Part shown: positions 17,613 to 25,010 of the stretch, in pieces | Numbering within the stretch: the first letter of the stretch is position 1 | How the letters are laid out: each line of letters begins with the position of its first letter | NCBI GenBank assembly: GCA_028284155.1 | Contig: JANQSF010000010.1 | Span: 1 to 64,000, forward strand | Direction of reading: 5' to 3' | Length of the DNA: 64,000 bases | DNA from: Phycisphaeraceae bacterium | GTDB lineage: Bacteria > Planctomycetota > Phycisphaerae > Phycisphaerales > Phycisphaeraceae | The notes under the pieces: model-generated | Databases searched by the model: none | What the model was told of the DNA's origin: nothing | The model's input: only the letters and a program-made list of their open reading frames with translations | Position numbers and translations under genes: made by a program

Positions 17613-17656
17613 GTTCGGGGAAGTCGGTAGCATATCGCCTTTGCCCGAGGCCGACC

Positions 17657-18658
17657 ATGCCCGATAAGCCGACTGTCATCCTGACCGATTTCATCAACGA
17701 CGACCTTGGGCCGGAGCGGGAGGTGCTCGACGGCGTGGCGGAGGTCGTCGCGCTCGACGCACACGGGGAGGACGAATTGGTCGGCCGGGTCGATGACGCA
17801 GACGCGTTGATGGTCTTTCACAACCTGTCATTGGGCCGTGCGACGATCGAGCGGTTGACGCGTTGCAAGTTGATTGTGCGCTGCGGTGTCGGTGTGGACA
17901 ACATTGACCACGCGTTCGCCCGGTCGCGCGGCATCGACGTGGCGAACGTGCCCGACTACGGGACGGAGGACGTGGCCGATTCGGCGATTGGCGGGCTGCT
18001 GGCGTTGTCGCGCGGGATCAACCTGTACAACTCGACACTGCGCGACGCGCGGCAAGACTGTGATTGGATGTACACACTCGCCGCGTCCTTGCAACGACTG
18101 CGTGGTCAAACGCTCGGCATCGTCGGGCTGGGTCGCATTGGCTCGGCCACGGCGTTGCGTGCCAAAGCGCTGGGGATGGACGTCGCGTTCTACGATCCGT
18201 ACAAGCCGGACGGATACGACAAGGCGCTCGGCGTACGCCGCGTCGAGTCATTGGACGACTTGCTCGCGCAGTCGTTTGCGTTGTCGCTGCATTGCCCGTT
18301 GACCGACGAGACAACGCAGATGATCGACGCGGCGGCGATCGAATGCATGCCGCGCGGGTCGTTTCTGATCAACACGTCACGCGGGCAGGTCGTGGACACG
18401 TCGGCTGTACCCGCGGCGCTGGCGTCGGGTCGATTGGCCGGCGCGTTCATCGACGTGCTGCCGACCGAGCCGCCGACCGACGACGACCCGCTGATCGTCG
18501 CCTGGCGTGATCCGTCGCACGTCGCCCACCACCGCCTGATCGTCAACCCGCACGCGGCGTTCTACAGTGAGCAGGGCCTGCTCGACATGCGCGTGAAAGG
18601 GGCGCAGGCCTGCCATCGGGCGATCACTGGACAGCGCGTGCGGAATGTGGTGAACTGA
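17657..18658 (+). CDS. D-isomer-specific 2-hydroxyacid dehydrogenase (CtBP/SerA-like)
   Basis: This 333-residue protein belongs to the NAD-dependent 2-hydroxyacid dehydrogenases, which interconvert a 2-keto acid and its D-2-hydroxy acid. Features are VRCGVGVDNID (substrate-binding arginine region), the Rossmann loop LGIVGLGRIGSA, SLHCPLTDET, INTSRGQVVDT with the catalytic arginine, and HHRLIVNPHAAFYSEQ with the catalytic histidine region. The sequence resembles the CtBP-like branch more than classic SerA and lacks the ACT domain. The ATG at 17657 gives the expected short N-terminus. It is divergent from the aldolase-shell operon. A role in reducing a 2-keto product of that aldolase is possible but not shown. 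Confidence 0.85.
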   Translation: MPDKPTVILTDFINDDLGPEREVLDGVAEVVALDAHGEDELVGRVDDADALMVFHNLSLGRATIERLTRCKLIVRCGVGVDNIDHAFARSRGIDVANVPDYGTEDVADSAIGGLLALSRGINLYNSTLRDARQDCDWMYTLAASLQRLRGQTLGIVGLGRIGSATALRAKALGMDVAFYDPYKPDGYDKALGVRRVESLDDLLAQSFALSLHCPLTDETTQMIDAAAIECMPRGSFLINTSRGQVVDTSAVPAALASGRLAGAFIDVLPTEPPTDDDPLIVAWRDPSHVAHHRLIVNPHAAFYSEQGLLDMRVKGAQACHRAITGQRVRNVVN

Positions 18659-18698
18659 TCGGTATGAAGAGGTGTGCGAGAAGTCGGCGGCGTTTGAC

Positions 18699-18814
18699 GT
18701 AGGGTGGGCCAAGGCTCGGCGCGGCCCACCATTGGGCGTTGGGTGCGCGTTTTCATGACTGAGTTTCAATCGTGCGCCCATCGGTGGGCCGCGCAATGCC
18801 TTGGCCCACGCTAC
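18699..18814. repeat. Nested inverted repeat (32-base arms)
   Basis: The arms at 18699-18730 and 18783-18814 match at about 28 of 32 positions. Each arm contains a GTGGGCC..GGCCCAC hairpin. The 52-base centre is unrelated unique sequence. The element ends 15 bases before the start codon of the next gene, so it lies in that gene's leader. Confidence 0.9.
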
Positions 18815-18829
18815 AAAGAAGGTCATGCC

Positions 18830-19723
18830 ATGACACGACGCCGACTTCTTTTGTGTCTTATCTCGTTGTGGTGTGTCTTCACGGCGGGAGGCGTGTCGGC
18901 GGACGAGTTGCTCGTCTGCGGCGCGGACGAGGTGTTCGTTGTCGACATCAACACGGCCGACCCCGCGTCGTCCAAGAAGATATGGTCGTGGCTTGCCGCC
19001 GACCGTGACGACCTGCCGAAACGGTTTCGCACGATGTTCCGGTCGACCGACGACTGCAAGCCGATCGACGGCGGCAAGCGTGTGTTGATCAGCTCGTCGA
19101 GCGGCGGCTGCGCGCTGGTCGAACGGCCGAGCGGGAAGGTGCTCTGGTACGCGTACGTCGGCAACGCGCACTCGGTCGAGATGTTGCCCGGCGACCGCAT
19201 CGCCGTGGCCGGATCGGTGCACAAGGACGGCAACCGCGTGGCGATCTACGACCTGGCAAATCCGGACAAGCTCCTTTTCAAGGACGAGCTGATCTCGGGG
19301 CACGGCGTGCATTGGGATGCGAAGCGTAGATTGCTTTGGGCGTTAGGGTTTGATGGGCTTCGGGCGTACCGGCTGGTCGATTGGGACTCGAAGTCGCCGA
19401 AGCTTGAGCGAGCGGCGACGTACAAGCTGCCGACGCCCGGCGGACACGAGCTTTCGCCGACGGGCAGGGGCGACGGGTTGATCGTTTCGTCGAACACGCG
19501 CGTCTATGTGTTCGACCGGAAGTCGCGCAAGTTCACGCCGCACCCGGAGCTGGGCGACGTGGCCAAGGTGAAAGGCGTTTCCGTGCACCGCAAGACCGGC
19601 CGGGTCGCGTACGTGCACGGCGAAGGCGGGCACTGGTCGTCGCCACGCGTCCGGTTTCTGAATCCGAAGGGGCAGTGGCGGGTCGAGGGGGCGAGGCGAT
19701 ACAAGGCACGCTGGGTGCAGTAA
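18830..19723 (+). CDS. Secreted DUF6528-like beta-propeller protein
   Basis: The 297-residue product has a typical signal peptide (MTRRRLLLCLISLWCVFTAG, cleavage near VSA-DE). The mature protein reads LLVCGADEVFVVDINTADPA, SSSSGGCALVERPSGKVLWYAYVGNAHSVEMLPG and GHGVHWDAKRRLLWALG, which are WD/NHL-like blade repeats. I recognise it as similar to proteins annotated DUF6528, whose function is unknown. The ATG at 18830 was chosen because it starts the signal peptide; the frame upstream runs through the inverted repeat. It lies just before nuoA but is unlikely to be functionally linked. A secreted binding protein is the most that can be said. Confidence 0.7.
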   Translation: MTRRRLLLCLISLWCVFTAGGVSADELLVCGADEVFVVDINTADPASSKKIWSWLAADRDDLPKRFRTMFRSTDDCKPIDGGKRVLISSSSGGCALVERPSGKVLWYAYVGNAHSVEMLPGDRIAVAGSVHKDGNRVAIYDLANPDKLLFKDELISGHGVHWDAKRRLLWALGFDGLRAYRLVDWDSKSPKLERAATYKLPTPGGHELSPTGRGDGLIVSSNTRVYVFDRKSRKFTPHPELGDVAKVKGVSVHRKTGRVAYVHGEGGHWSSPRVRFLNPKGQWRVEGARRYKARWVQ

Positions 19724-19769
19724 TGTCGCCTTGCTTGTCGGGCTGAGCGCGGCCGCTAAACTGTCGGCC

Positions 19770-20195
19770 ATGCCCGGCCCTGACGCATTCATGCAGCCTT
19801 TCACGACGCTCGCGGCCAGCGGGTTCAACCACTACGCCGTGCTCGGGGTGTTAATCCTCATGGCCGTCGTGTTCGGCGTGGGCAACCTGGTGCTCAGCCG
19901 ACTGGTCGGCCCGAGGCGCGACGGCGACACGAAAGGGCTCACGTACGAGTCCGGCATGAACCCGATCGGCGACGCGCGTCGGCGGTTCAACGTCCGCTTC
20001 TACGTCGTGGCGATGACCTTCCTTGTGTTCGATGTCGAGATCGTGTTCCTCTACCCGTGGGCGAACGTGTTCGGCAGCCTGTCGCATGACAGCGAGTTGC
20101 CGGGCCTGTTCCTCGCACGCATGTTGTTCTTCGTGCTCACGACGGTGATCGCGTTTGCGTATGCGTGGCGGAAGGGTGTGTTTCGGTATGACTGA
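19770..20195 (+). CDS. nuoA: NADH-quinone oxidoreductase subunit A
   Basis: The 141-residue protein has the three membrane helices of NuoA. It also has the conserved segment TYESGMNPIGDARRRFNVRFYVVAMTFLVFDVEIVFLYPW, whose E-x-G and FDVE residues mark the family. NuoA is a small membrane subunit near the quinone site of respiratory complex I. No other nuo gene is in the window, although in most bacteria nuoA begins a long nuo operon. The ATG at 19770 (MPGPDAF) gives normal length; a TTG at 19731 would add 13 residues. Whether this is the only nuoA or an extra copy cannot be judged here. Confidence 0.93.
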   Translation: MPGPDAFMQPFTTLAASGFNHYAVLGVLILMAVVFGVGNLVLSRLVGPRRDGDTKGLTYESGMNPIGDARRRFNVRFYVVAMTFLVFDVEIVFLYPWANVFGSLSHDSELPGLFLARMLFFVLTTVIAFAYAWRKGVFRYD

Positions 20196-20206
20196 GGGGT
20201 GAGAGG

Positions 20207-20252
20207 GGAAGGGACGAGGGACGAGCGACAAGCCACTAGGGGTTGAGATCGG
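20207..20252. repeat. Reverse copy of the dispersed CCCTAGTGGCT-type repeat
   Basis: GGGACGAGGGACGAGCGACA followed by AGCCACTAGGGG is the reverse complement of the repeat seen at 12318, 17572 and 29183. It lies directly after nuoA in the spacer before the aquaporin gene. Confidence 0.7.
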
Positions 20253-20283
20253 ATCGATGGATGATGAACGTGGCTTGACTTTG

Positions 20284-20363
20284 AAGCCGGGCCTTTCCGA
20301 AGGCCCGGATCGGTTTTGTTGAACCCGGCTACCTTGATCCGGGTCTTCGGAAAGACCCGGTTT
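20284..20363. repeat. Nested inverted repeat, second copy of the 17452 family
   Basis: The arms at 20284-20310 and 20337-20363 carry inner hairpins GGGCC..GGCCC (left) and GGGTC..GACCC (right), the opposite order to the copy at 17452. The spacer between arms is unrelated to that of the other copy. It lies upstream of the aquaporin gene. Confidence 0.9.
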
Positions 20364-20424
20364 ATGTAACCGCTCCTGATTGACCGCCCCCCGCCCCCTG
20401 TCCCCTGTCTCCCGACTCCACACC

Positions 20425-21087
20425 ATGCCCAAGTACCTCACCGAGTTTGTCGGGACGTTCTTCCTGGTGCTGATCATCGGGCTGGCGACGCAGGGGCCGC
20501 TGTCGGCGTCACAAGGGGCGTCGCTGGCGGCGTTGGCGATCGGTCTGGGTTTGACCGCGCTGGTTTACATGGGCGGGCCGATCTCCGCGGCGCATTACAA
20601 CCCGGCGGTCACGCTCGGGTTCCTGTTGCGCGGCCGAATCGCCGGTCGCGATGTCGTGCCGTATGTCGTAGCGCAACTGGTCGGCGCGTTGGCGGCGTCG
20701 GCCGTCGTCTACTTCATCGTCGGCAAGAAGCTGATCGTCGCGCCGGGGTCGGGCTACAGCCTCGGGCAGGTCATTGCTGTCGAAGCGTTGTTCACTTTCA
20801 TGCTGATGCTGGTCATCCTGAACGTCGCGACAGCCAAACGGTCGGAGGGCAACAGCTACTACGGCGTCGCGATCGGTTTCACGATCGCAGGCGCGGCATT
20901 CGCCGGCGGGGGGATCTCGGGCGGCGCGTTCAACCCGGCCGTCGGCCTCGCCCCGGCGGTCATGGACGCGCTGACCGGCGGCGAGTCGATTAAACAAGTT
21001 TGGATCTACATCGTCGGCCCGTGCCTCGGCGCGGTGCTGGCGACGGGTGTTTTCCGGTTACAAAGCCCGGAAGACCATGTCGACTAG
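20425..21087 (+). CDS. Aquaporin (MIP family) with altered second NPA motif
   Basis: This 220-residue protein has six hydrophobic helices and the two half-helix motifs of the MIP channel family: AAHYNPAVTLG near residue 60 and GGAFNPAVGLAP near residue 170. In most aquaporins the second motif is NPAR, whose arginine forms the selectivity filter; here it is valine. That change should alter or relax selectivity, as in some bacterial MIP subgroups. The channel probably passes water or small neutral solutes. The ATG at 20425 starts immediately with the first helix. The gene overlaps the convergent serine hydrolase gene by four bases. Confidence 0.88.
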   Translation: MPKYLTEFVGTFFLVLIIGLATQGPLSASQGASLAALAIGLGLTALVYMGGPISAAHYNPAVTLGFLLRGRIAGRDVVPYVVAQLVGALAASAVVYFIVGKKLIVAPGSGYSLGQVIAVEALFTFMLMLVILNVATAKRSEGNSYYGVAIGFTIAGAAFAGGGISGGAFNPAVGLAPAVMDALTGGESIKQVWIYIVGPCLGAVLATGVFRLQSPEDHVD

Positions 21088-23186
21088 GGCTGCTTGGGTC
21101 GGCGCCGCAGTGTCGCCTGGCGGACACTGAATGCGTCGTCGCCCGAGAAAACCAGGTGCAACGTCACGCCGTCGCCGCCCATCCACTTAGTCGGAAATGA
21201 CGCGCACTCGCCGGGTCCGACGTCCCACCTCTTTGAGTAGAACACGGTGGTCCATGGGCCCCACGGCTGAGGCGCGTCGAAGACGGCCAACCCGCCCTCG
21301 AAACGCGTGTCGAACCGCTTGCCCTTCTCGTCGAACACGTGGACGAGCAGGTAGCGCTTGGACGGCGCGTGGTACGTCACGCCCAAACGGTAGCACCGGC
21401 CTTCGTGCGTCAGCACGGCGGCGCGGTCGGCGACGTTCTTTGACCAGCGCGGCTTGCCGTCTTTGCTAGTGCCCGCGTAGAAATCGTAAGCGTCACGGTC
21501 GTTGATGCGATCTTTCGACACGCGCGCCAGCACCATACGGTCGGCCGGCTTGTAAGCGCTGTCACTATCAAACGAGTAGACGTAGACGAACGCGTCGCGC
21601 GCCCCGGCGTAGTTTCGGCCGAAGTTGAGAAACGTCGGGAATCCAAACGACTCGGTGAACCGCCAGTCAGCCCATTGCCACGACCTGCCGCGGTCGCGCG
21701 ACCAGGCCAATTGGCTGTTCCTGGCGTTGCGCGCGAACATGTACAACACGCCGTCGACCATCAGCATGCCGCTGGCCTTCTTGCCGCGTGCCCCGTCACC
21801 GACGAGCTCAGCCGACTTGGAGCGCAGGTTGACGCCCTTGAACTCCGTCGGCCCGCCCGTGACGCGCGACAGGCCGAGGCTGAGTTTGCGTTCGACTTTC
21901 GGCTCAAAACCCCAGCCGTCGCCGTACGCCGTGTAGAGCGCGTCGTCGTCGCCCCAGGTGATCGGCCAATTGTCGCCGCCGCGCGCCTTGCGCACGATCG
22001 ACTCGGCCGGCGCCCAGTCGATGCCCGCGAACACGGGGCTGGGCGGGTAGGGCGACGTGTTGTCCTTCGAGCCAGTGGGGCCTTGGTCACCGTCACCTTG
22101 TTTCACCGACGCCGCGATCGGATTGAGGAACGGTTCGATCGCGCCGTAGTGGCTGTTCCAGCCCTTGCGGCTCCACGACTTGCCGGCCCGGGCGGCGACG
22201 ATATCGAGGCTCGGGATAACCACGATCAGGCTGTCGTACAGACCCCACGACCAGTACGCGTCGCGCGGCACGCCGGGCAGCGTGCCGTCGGCGTTGTTCC
22301 ACCACAGCAGGCCGTAGTGGTCCGACGCGTTGCCGTGATTCTTGGCGTCGACCTCGGGCAGGCCGACGACCGATTTGATTGGCCGGCGCGCGACGTCGAC
22401 GAACGACGCGTCGATGATCTGCTTGTCACGCCACTTGCCGCGGCGCAGGTAGAGGTAGCCGATGCGCGCCATCGCGTCGACGTTGGCACTGATGCCCGAG
22501 CCGAACTCGCGCCGCATCACGCCGGCGATGCGCGCGTCGCGGTAGCTGTTGCGCCGCCAGGTCAAATCGTTTTTCGTGACGCCGATCGGCGTGAACACGC
22601 GCTCGAACATCACGTCATTCAGGTCGCGCTTGTATTTGAGCGTGACGCACTCAGCCAACCAGTTCGGCCCGGCGTCGCTGTAGTGCCACTTTGTGCCTGG
22701 ACCGTAGACGAGCTTGTTGTAACCGCCCGGTTTCTCGAAGCCGGCCGTCTGCGTGGCCAGGTGTTGAATGGTGATCTTGTCGATCCAGCCGGTCGATTGA
22801 TTCGACTTTGGCGGCGTCGCCAGCGTCGGGTGATGTTTGAGGGCCAGGTCGTCGAGCTGGATGTGCCCGTCCTTGATCGCCAGCCCAAGCGCCGTCACAC
22901 CGATTGATTTGGTTGTCGATTTCAAGCCGTAGCGTCTGTTTGGGTCACCCCATGTCAATGCCACCTTCCCGTGCCGTGTGATGATCCCGCTGCCGCCGCC
23001 GGTCAGCGCGTAGTCACGCGCCTTGTGCAGTTGAGTGGCGTCGAGGCCGACGTCGTTTGGCGACGCGGTTGGCCAGTTGTCGCCGGGATAGACGTGCTCG
23101 GCCGCGATTGTACGACCGGTCACGCATCCTATCACAACGGCTAACGATGTGACGAACGCGGACGTTTGGCGTGGAACGGTTCGCAT
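21084..23186 (-). CDS. Secreted serine hydrolase (class C beta-lactamase fold) fused to DUF4185-like domain
   Basis: The 700-residue product has a signal peptide (MRTVPRQTSAFVTSLAVVIG, cleavage near IAA-EH). Residues about 35-365 form a beta-lactamase/penicillin-binding-like serine hydrolase with the SxxK motif in LKSTTKSIG, a Y-S-like element in WHYSDAGPNW and late blocks SDHYGLLWW and GLYDSLIVVIPSLDIV. Residues about 390-700 form a separate beta-rich domain (GDDDALYTAYGDGWG, LAWSRDRGRSWQWADWRF, ARDAFVYVYSFD, WGPWTTVFYS) that resembles DUF4185 glycan-acting or propeller proteins. Fusion of these two domains is uncommon. Esterase or peptidase activity on an extracellular polymer is plausible, but the substrate is unknown. 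Confidence 0.78.
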   Translation of the reverse strand: MRTVPRQTSAFVTSLAVVIGCVTGRTIAAEHVYPGDNWPTASPNDVGLDATQLHKARDYALTGGGSGIITRHGKVALTWGDPNRRYGLKSTTKSIGVTALGLAIKDGHIQLDDLALKHHPTLATPPKSNQSTGWIDKITIQHLATQTAGFEKPGGYNKLVYGPGTKWHYSDAGPNWLAECVTLKYKRDLNDVMFERVFTPIGVTKNDLTWRRNSYRDARIAGVMRREFGSGISANVDAMARIGYLYLRRGKWRDKQIIDASFVDVARRPIKSVVGLPEVDAKNHGNASDHYGLLWWNNADGTLPGVPRDAYWSWGLYDSLIVVIPSLDIVAARAGKSWSRKGWNSHYGAIEPFLNPIAASVKQGDGDQGPTGSKDNTSPYPPSPVFAGIDWAPAESIVRKARGGDNWPITWGDDDALYTAYGDGWGFEPKVERKLSLGLSRVTGGPTEFKGVNLRSKSAELVGDGARGKKASGMLMVDGVLYMFARNARNSQLAWSRDRGRSWQWADWRFTESFGFPTFLNFGRNYAGARDAFVYVYSFDSDSAYKPADRMVLARVSKDRINDRDAYDFYAGTSKDGKPRWSKNVADRAAVLTHEGRCYRLGVTYHAPSKRYLLVHVFDEKGKRFDTRFEGGLAVFDAPQPWGPWTTVFYSKRWDVGPGECASFPTKWMGGDGVTLHLVFSGDDAFSVRQATLRRRPKQP

Positions 23187-23253
23187 GGCGCGCGACTCCC
23201 TGCAAGGGTGGGTCGACGAGAAATCGCATGTGCCGCCGCGCCGCGACCTGCGA

Positions 23254-24573
23254 TTACTTGCCGGGCCACCACGCGTCGAGTTTGCGCGTCAGACGTTTGA
23301 CGTCGTCGCCGCGCGAGTCCGCCAGATTCTTCGTCTCGTGCGGGTCGTCCTGTAGGTCGTACAGTTCGACCTTGCCGTCGGGGACGCGGTGCTTCGTCGG
23401 CACGATAAGTTTCCATCGGCCTTCAATCACCCAGCGGTACCGCAGGCTGGGCACGGGGTCGGTCATGTGCTGGATGTCGTGCTCGAGGATCTCGCCGAAG
23501 ATGGCGTCGCGTTTGGCCAGCGCGGCCTTGTCGAGCAGGTTGATCCCTTCCATGTCTTTGGTTGGCGCTAAGCCGCAAGCGGCGAGGAGGGTGGGGGCCA
23601 GGTCGATCGCGTTGGCGAGCGTGGTGCGGTCCATCTTGGGCGCGACCTTGTTCGGCCAACGGATCATGATCGGCGTGCGCGTGCCGCCGTCGTACTGCGA
23701 GCGTTTGCTGCGGGGGGCGTATCGGCTGGCCTTTTCGGAATTGATCCAGCCGTTGTCGGTCACGTAGACGACGATCGTGTTGTCAGACAATTTGCGTTTG
23801 TCCAGGTGGCCCATCAGTTGGCCGACCGTTTCGTCGAACCAGTCGCACATGGCCCAGTACTTGGCGATCGGCAGGTGCGGCGTCTTGTCGCGGTACTTGT
23901 CTAACAAGCGCTTAGGCGGATTGTGCGGCGTGTGCGGCAGGAACGGGGCGTACCAGACGAAGAACGGTTTGTCGTTCTGCTGCGCCTCGTCGATGAAATC
24001 GAAGACGGGCTTCATCCCGTCGCGCCCGATACGCAGGCCGAGGTCGCCGTGCCGCCCGCCGCGCGTCCGGTCGCCGTGCGTCATGCCGTGCGTGAATCCG
24101 CCGCGGGAGTAATGACCTTCCCACCACTTGCCCGACTGGTGCGAGACGTACCCCTTCTGCTTGAGCAACTTCGGCAGTGTCGCAACATTGTCGATGTGCT
24201 TGAGGTATTCGAGCCGTTGCTGGAGGTAGGCCTTGCTGCTGCGCCACTTGCCTTTGGGTTGGCCCTTGAACTGGGCGGGCGGCGGCGGGTCGTTGCCGAC
24301 GACCTTGTGCTGGTGCGGGTACAGGCCGGTGATGATCGTCATCAGGCTCGGCCGACAGAGCGAATCGGGCACGTAGCCGCGCGTGAACGTGAGCGATTGC
24401 GACGCCAGCTTGTCGATGTGCGGCGTTTGGATGTGCTCGTGGCCCATGAACGAGTAGTCCGTCCACGACTGGTCGTCGCTGATGATCAGGACGATGTTCG
24501 GCGGCTGGCCGATTGCGCGGCTGACAGTGACGCACAAGACGAGCAGGCAGACAAGGGCGGAGAATCGGCGCAT
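23254..24573 (-). CDS. Secreted sulfatase-family protein with variant active-site motif
   Basis: This 439-residue protein has a signal peptide (ending near SRAIGQ) and the sulfatase fold start PPNIVLIISDDQSWTDYSFMG with metal-binding DD. The formylglycine site reads SLCRPSLMTIITG around Cys73. The cysteine, proline and downstream TG are kept, but the normal arginine of CxPxR is leucine. Other sulfatase features are present (GKWWEGHYSRGG, NTIVVYVTDNGWINSEKASRYAPRSKR). The substrate is unknown; planctomycete sulfatases usually act on algal or host polysaccharides. It lies 67 bases downstream of the hydrolase gene's start region on the same strand and could be cotranscribed with it. Confidence 0.88.
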   Translation of the reverse strand: MRRFSALVCLLVLCVTVSRAIGQPPNIVLIISDDQSWTDYSFMGHEHIQTPHIDKLASQSLTFTRGYVPDSLCRPSLMTIITGLYPHQHKVVGNDPPPPAQFKGQPKGKWRSSKAYLQQRLEYLKHIDNVATLPKLLKQKGYVSHQSGKWWEGHYSRGGFTHGMTHGDRTRGGRHGDLGLRIGRDGMKPVFDFIDEAQQNDKPFFVWYAPFLPHTPHNPPKRLLDKYRDKTPHLPIAKYWAMCDWFDETVGQLMGHLDKRKLSDNTIVVYVTDNGWINSEKASRYAPRSKRSQYDGGTRTPIMIRWPNKVAPKMDRTTLANAIDLAPTLLAACGLAPTKDMEGINLLDKAALAKRDAIFGEILEHDIQHMTDPVPSLRYRWVIEGRWKLIVPTKHRVPDGKVELYDLQDDPHETKNLADSRGDDVKRLTRKLDAWWPGK

Positions 24574-24771
24574 GGGTGGCTCTTTTTTGGGTTGGGGTCA
24601 CCATAATATCGGAAGGCACGGACGTACGGACGCATGGAGGTGGAAGTATGGAAAGGTGCCGTTGTTGGGACGTGTGCCCGCGTGGGGTATCGACGCCGCA
24701 ACGTCGAATCGGTTTTTCCCGGGTCTACACGTAGTCCCCCTTTCGTGCCTCAGTCCCTTCGTGCCTTCTCT

Positions 24772-24810
24772 CAAAACAAAAAACCCCTGCCGTGGATTAC
24801 ACGACAGGGG
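24772..24810 (-). terminator. Strong intrinsic terminator
   Basis: On the minus strand, CCCCTGTCGT and ACGGCAGGGG form a 10-base stem with one mismatch and a 7-base loop, followed by TTTTTTGTTTTG. It would end transcripts from the enolase-family gene or from the promoter at 24850-24878. Confidence 0.85.
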
Positions 24811-24845
24811 CGGAGGAGGGAGAAGGAAGACGACTTAGGATTAGC
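24772..24845 (-). ncRNA. Candidate small RNA (or leader/attenuator of the sulfatase gene)
   Basis: A transcript starting about seven bases after the -10 box at 24851-24856 would run some 70 bases and end at the intrinsic terminator at 24784-24810. Its 5' half contains an unpaired pyrimidine-rich stretch (CTTCCTTCTCCCTCCTCCG), complementary to GGAGG-type ribosome sites. This is a classic layout for a base-pairing small RNA. Because the sulfatase gene starts about 200 bases downstream on the same strand, the unit could instead be an attenuator leader. No known RNA family was recognised. Confidence 0.5.
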
Positions 24846-24849
24846 AGGG

Positions 24850-24878
24850 ATAATAATTCTGCCAATCCGAATGTCAAA
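24850..24878 (-). promoter_or_regulatory. Near-consensus sigma-70 promoter
   Basis: On the minus strand a perfect TTGACA (24873-24878) is followed after 16 bases by TATTAT (24851-24856). This is the best match to a housekeeping promoter that I noticed in the window. It points toward the intrinsic terminator only about 40 bases past the predicted start. Confidence 0.65.
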
Positions 24879-25010
24879 ATAGGCAAAATAGGTTCGCGCT
24901 AACAAGATGATAGATGCGTTATCGGAATGCGTCGTGACATTATTTGTGCGTCAGTTTTTAACCTTATATTAGTCACATACTTAGATCACTTCCCCTCTTC
25001 AGGTGGGCGG

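Larger units (their letters stand above)
17347..17656. other. Divergent intergenic region with several repeat types
   Basis: This 310-base spacer separates the aldolase-shell operon from the 2-hydroxyacid dehydrogenase. It holds a run of 7-base direct repeats (17351-17402), a nested inverted repeat (17452-17531) and a copy of the dispersed CCCTAGTGGCT-type repeat (17572-17612). I see no gene. Promoters for both flanking transcripts must lie here. Confidence 0.6.
24574..25010. other. AT-rich intergenic region with a promoter-terminator unit
   Basis: This 437-base gap lies between two minus-strand genes. The 24840-25000 part is clearly richer in A and T than the rest of the window. It holds a near-consensus sigma-70 promoter and a strong intrinsic terminator, both on the minus strand, described separately. 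I see no protein-coding gene in it. Confidence 0.7.

Noticed and set aside
24634..24882. Plus-strand open frame across the AT-rich gap before the enolase-family gene.
   Set aside because: It runs through the terminator and promoter of the opposite strand and has no ribosome site or recognisable product.
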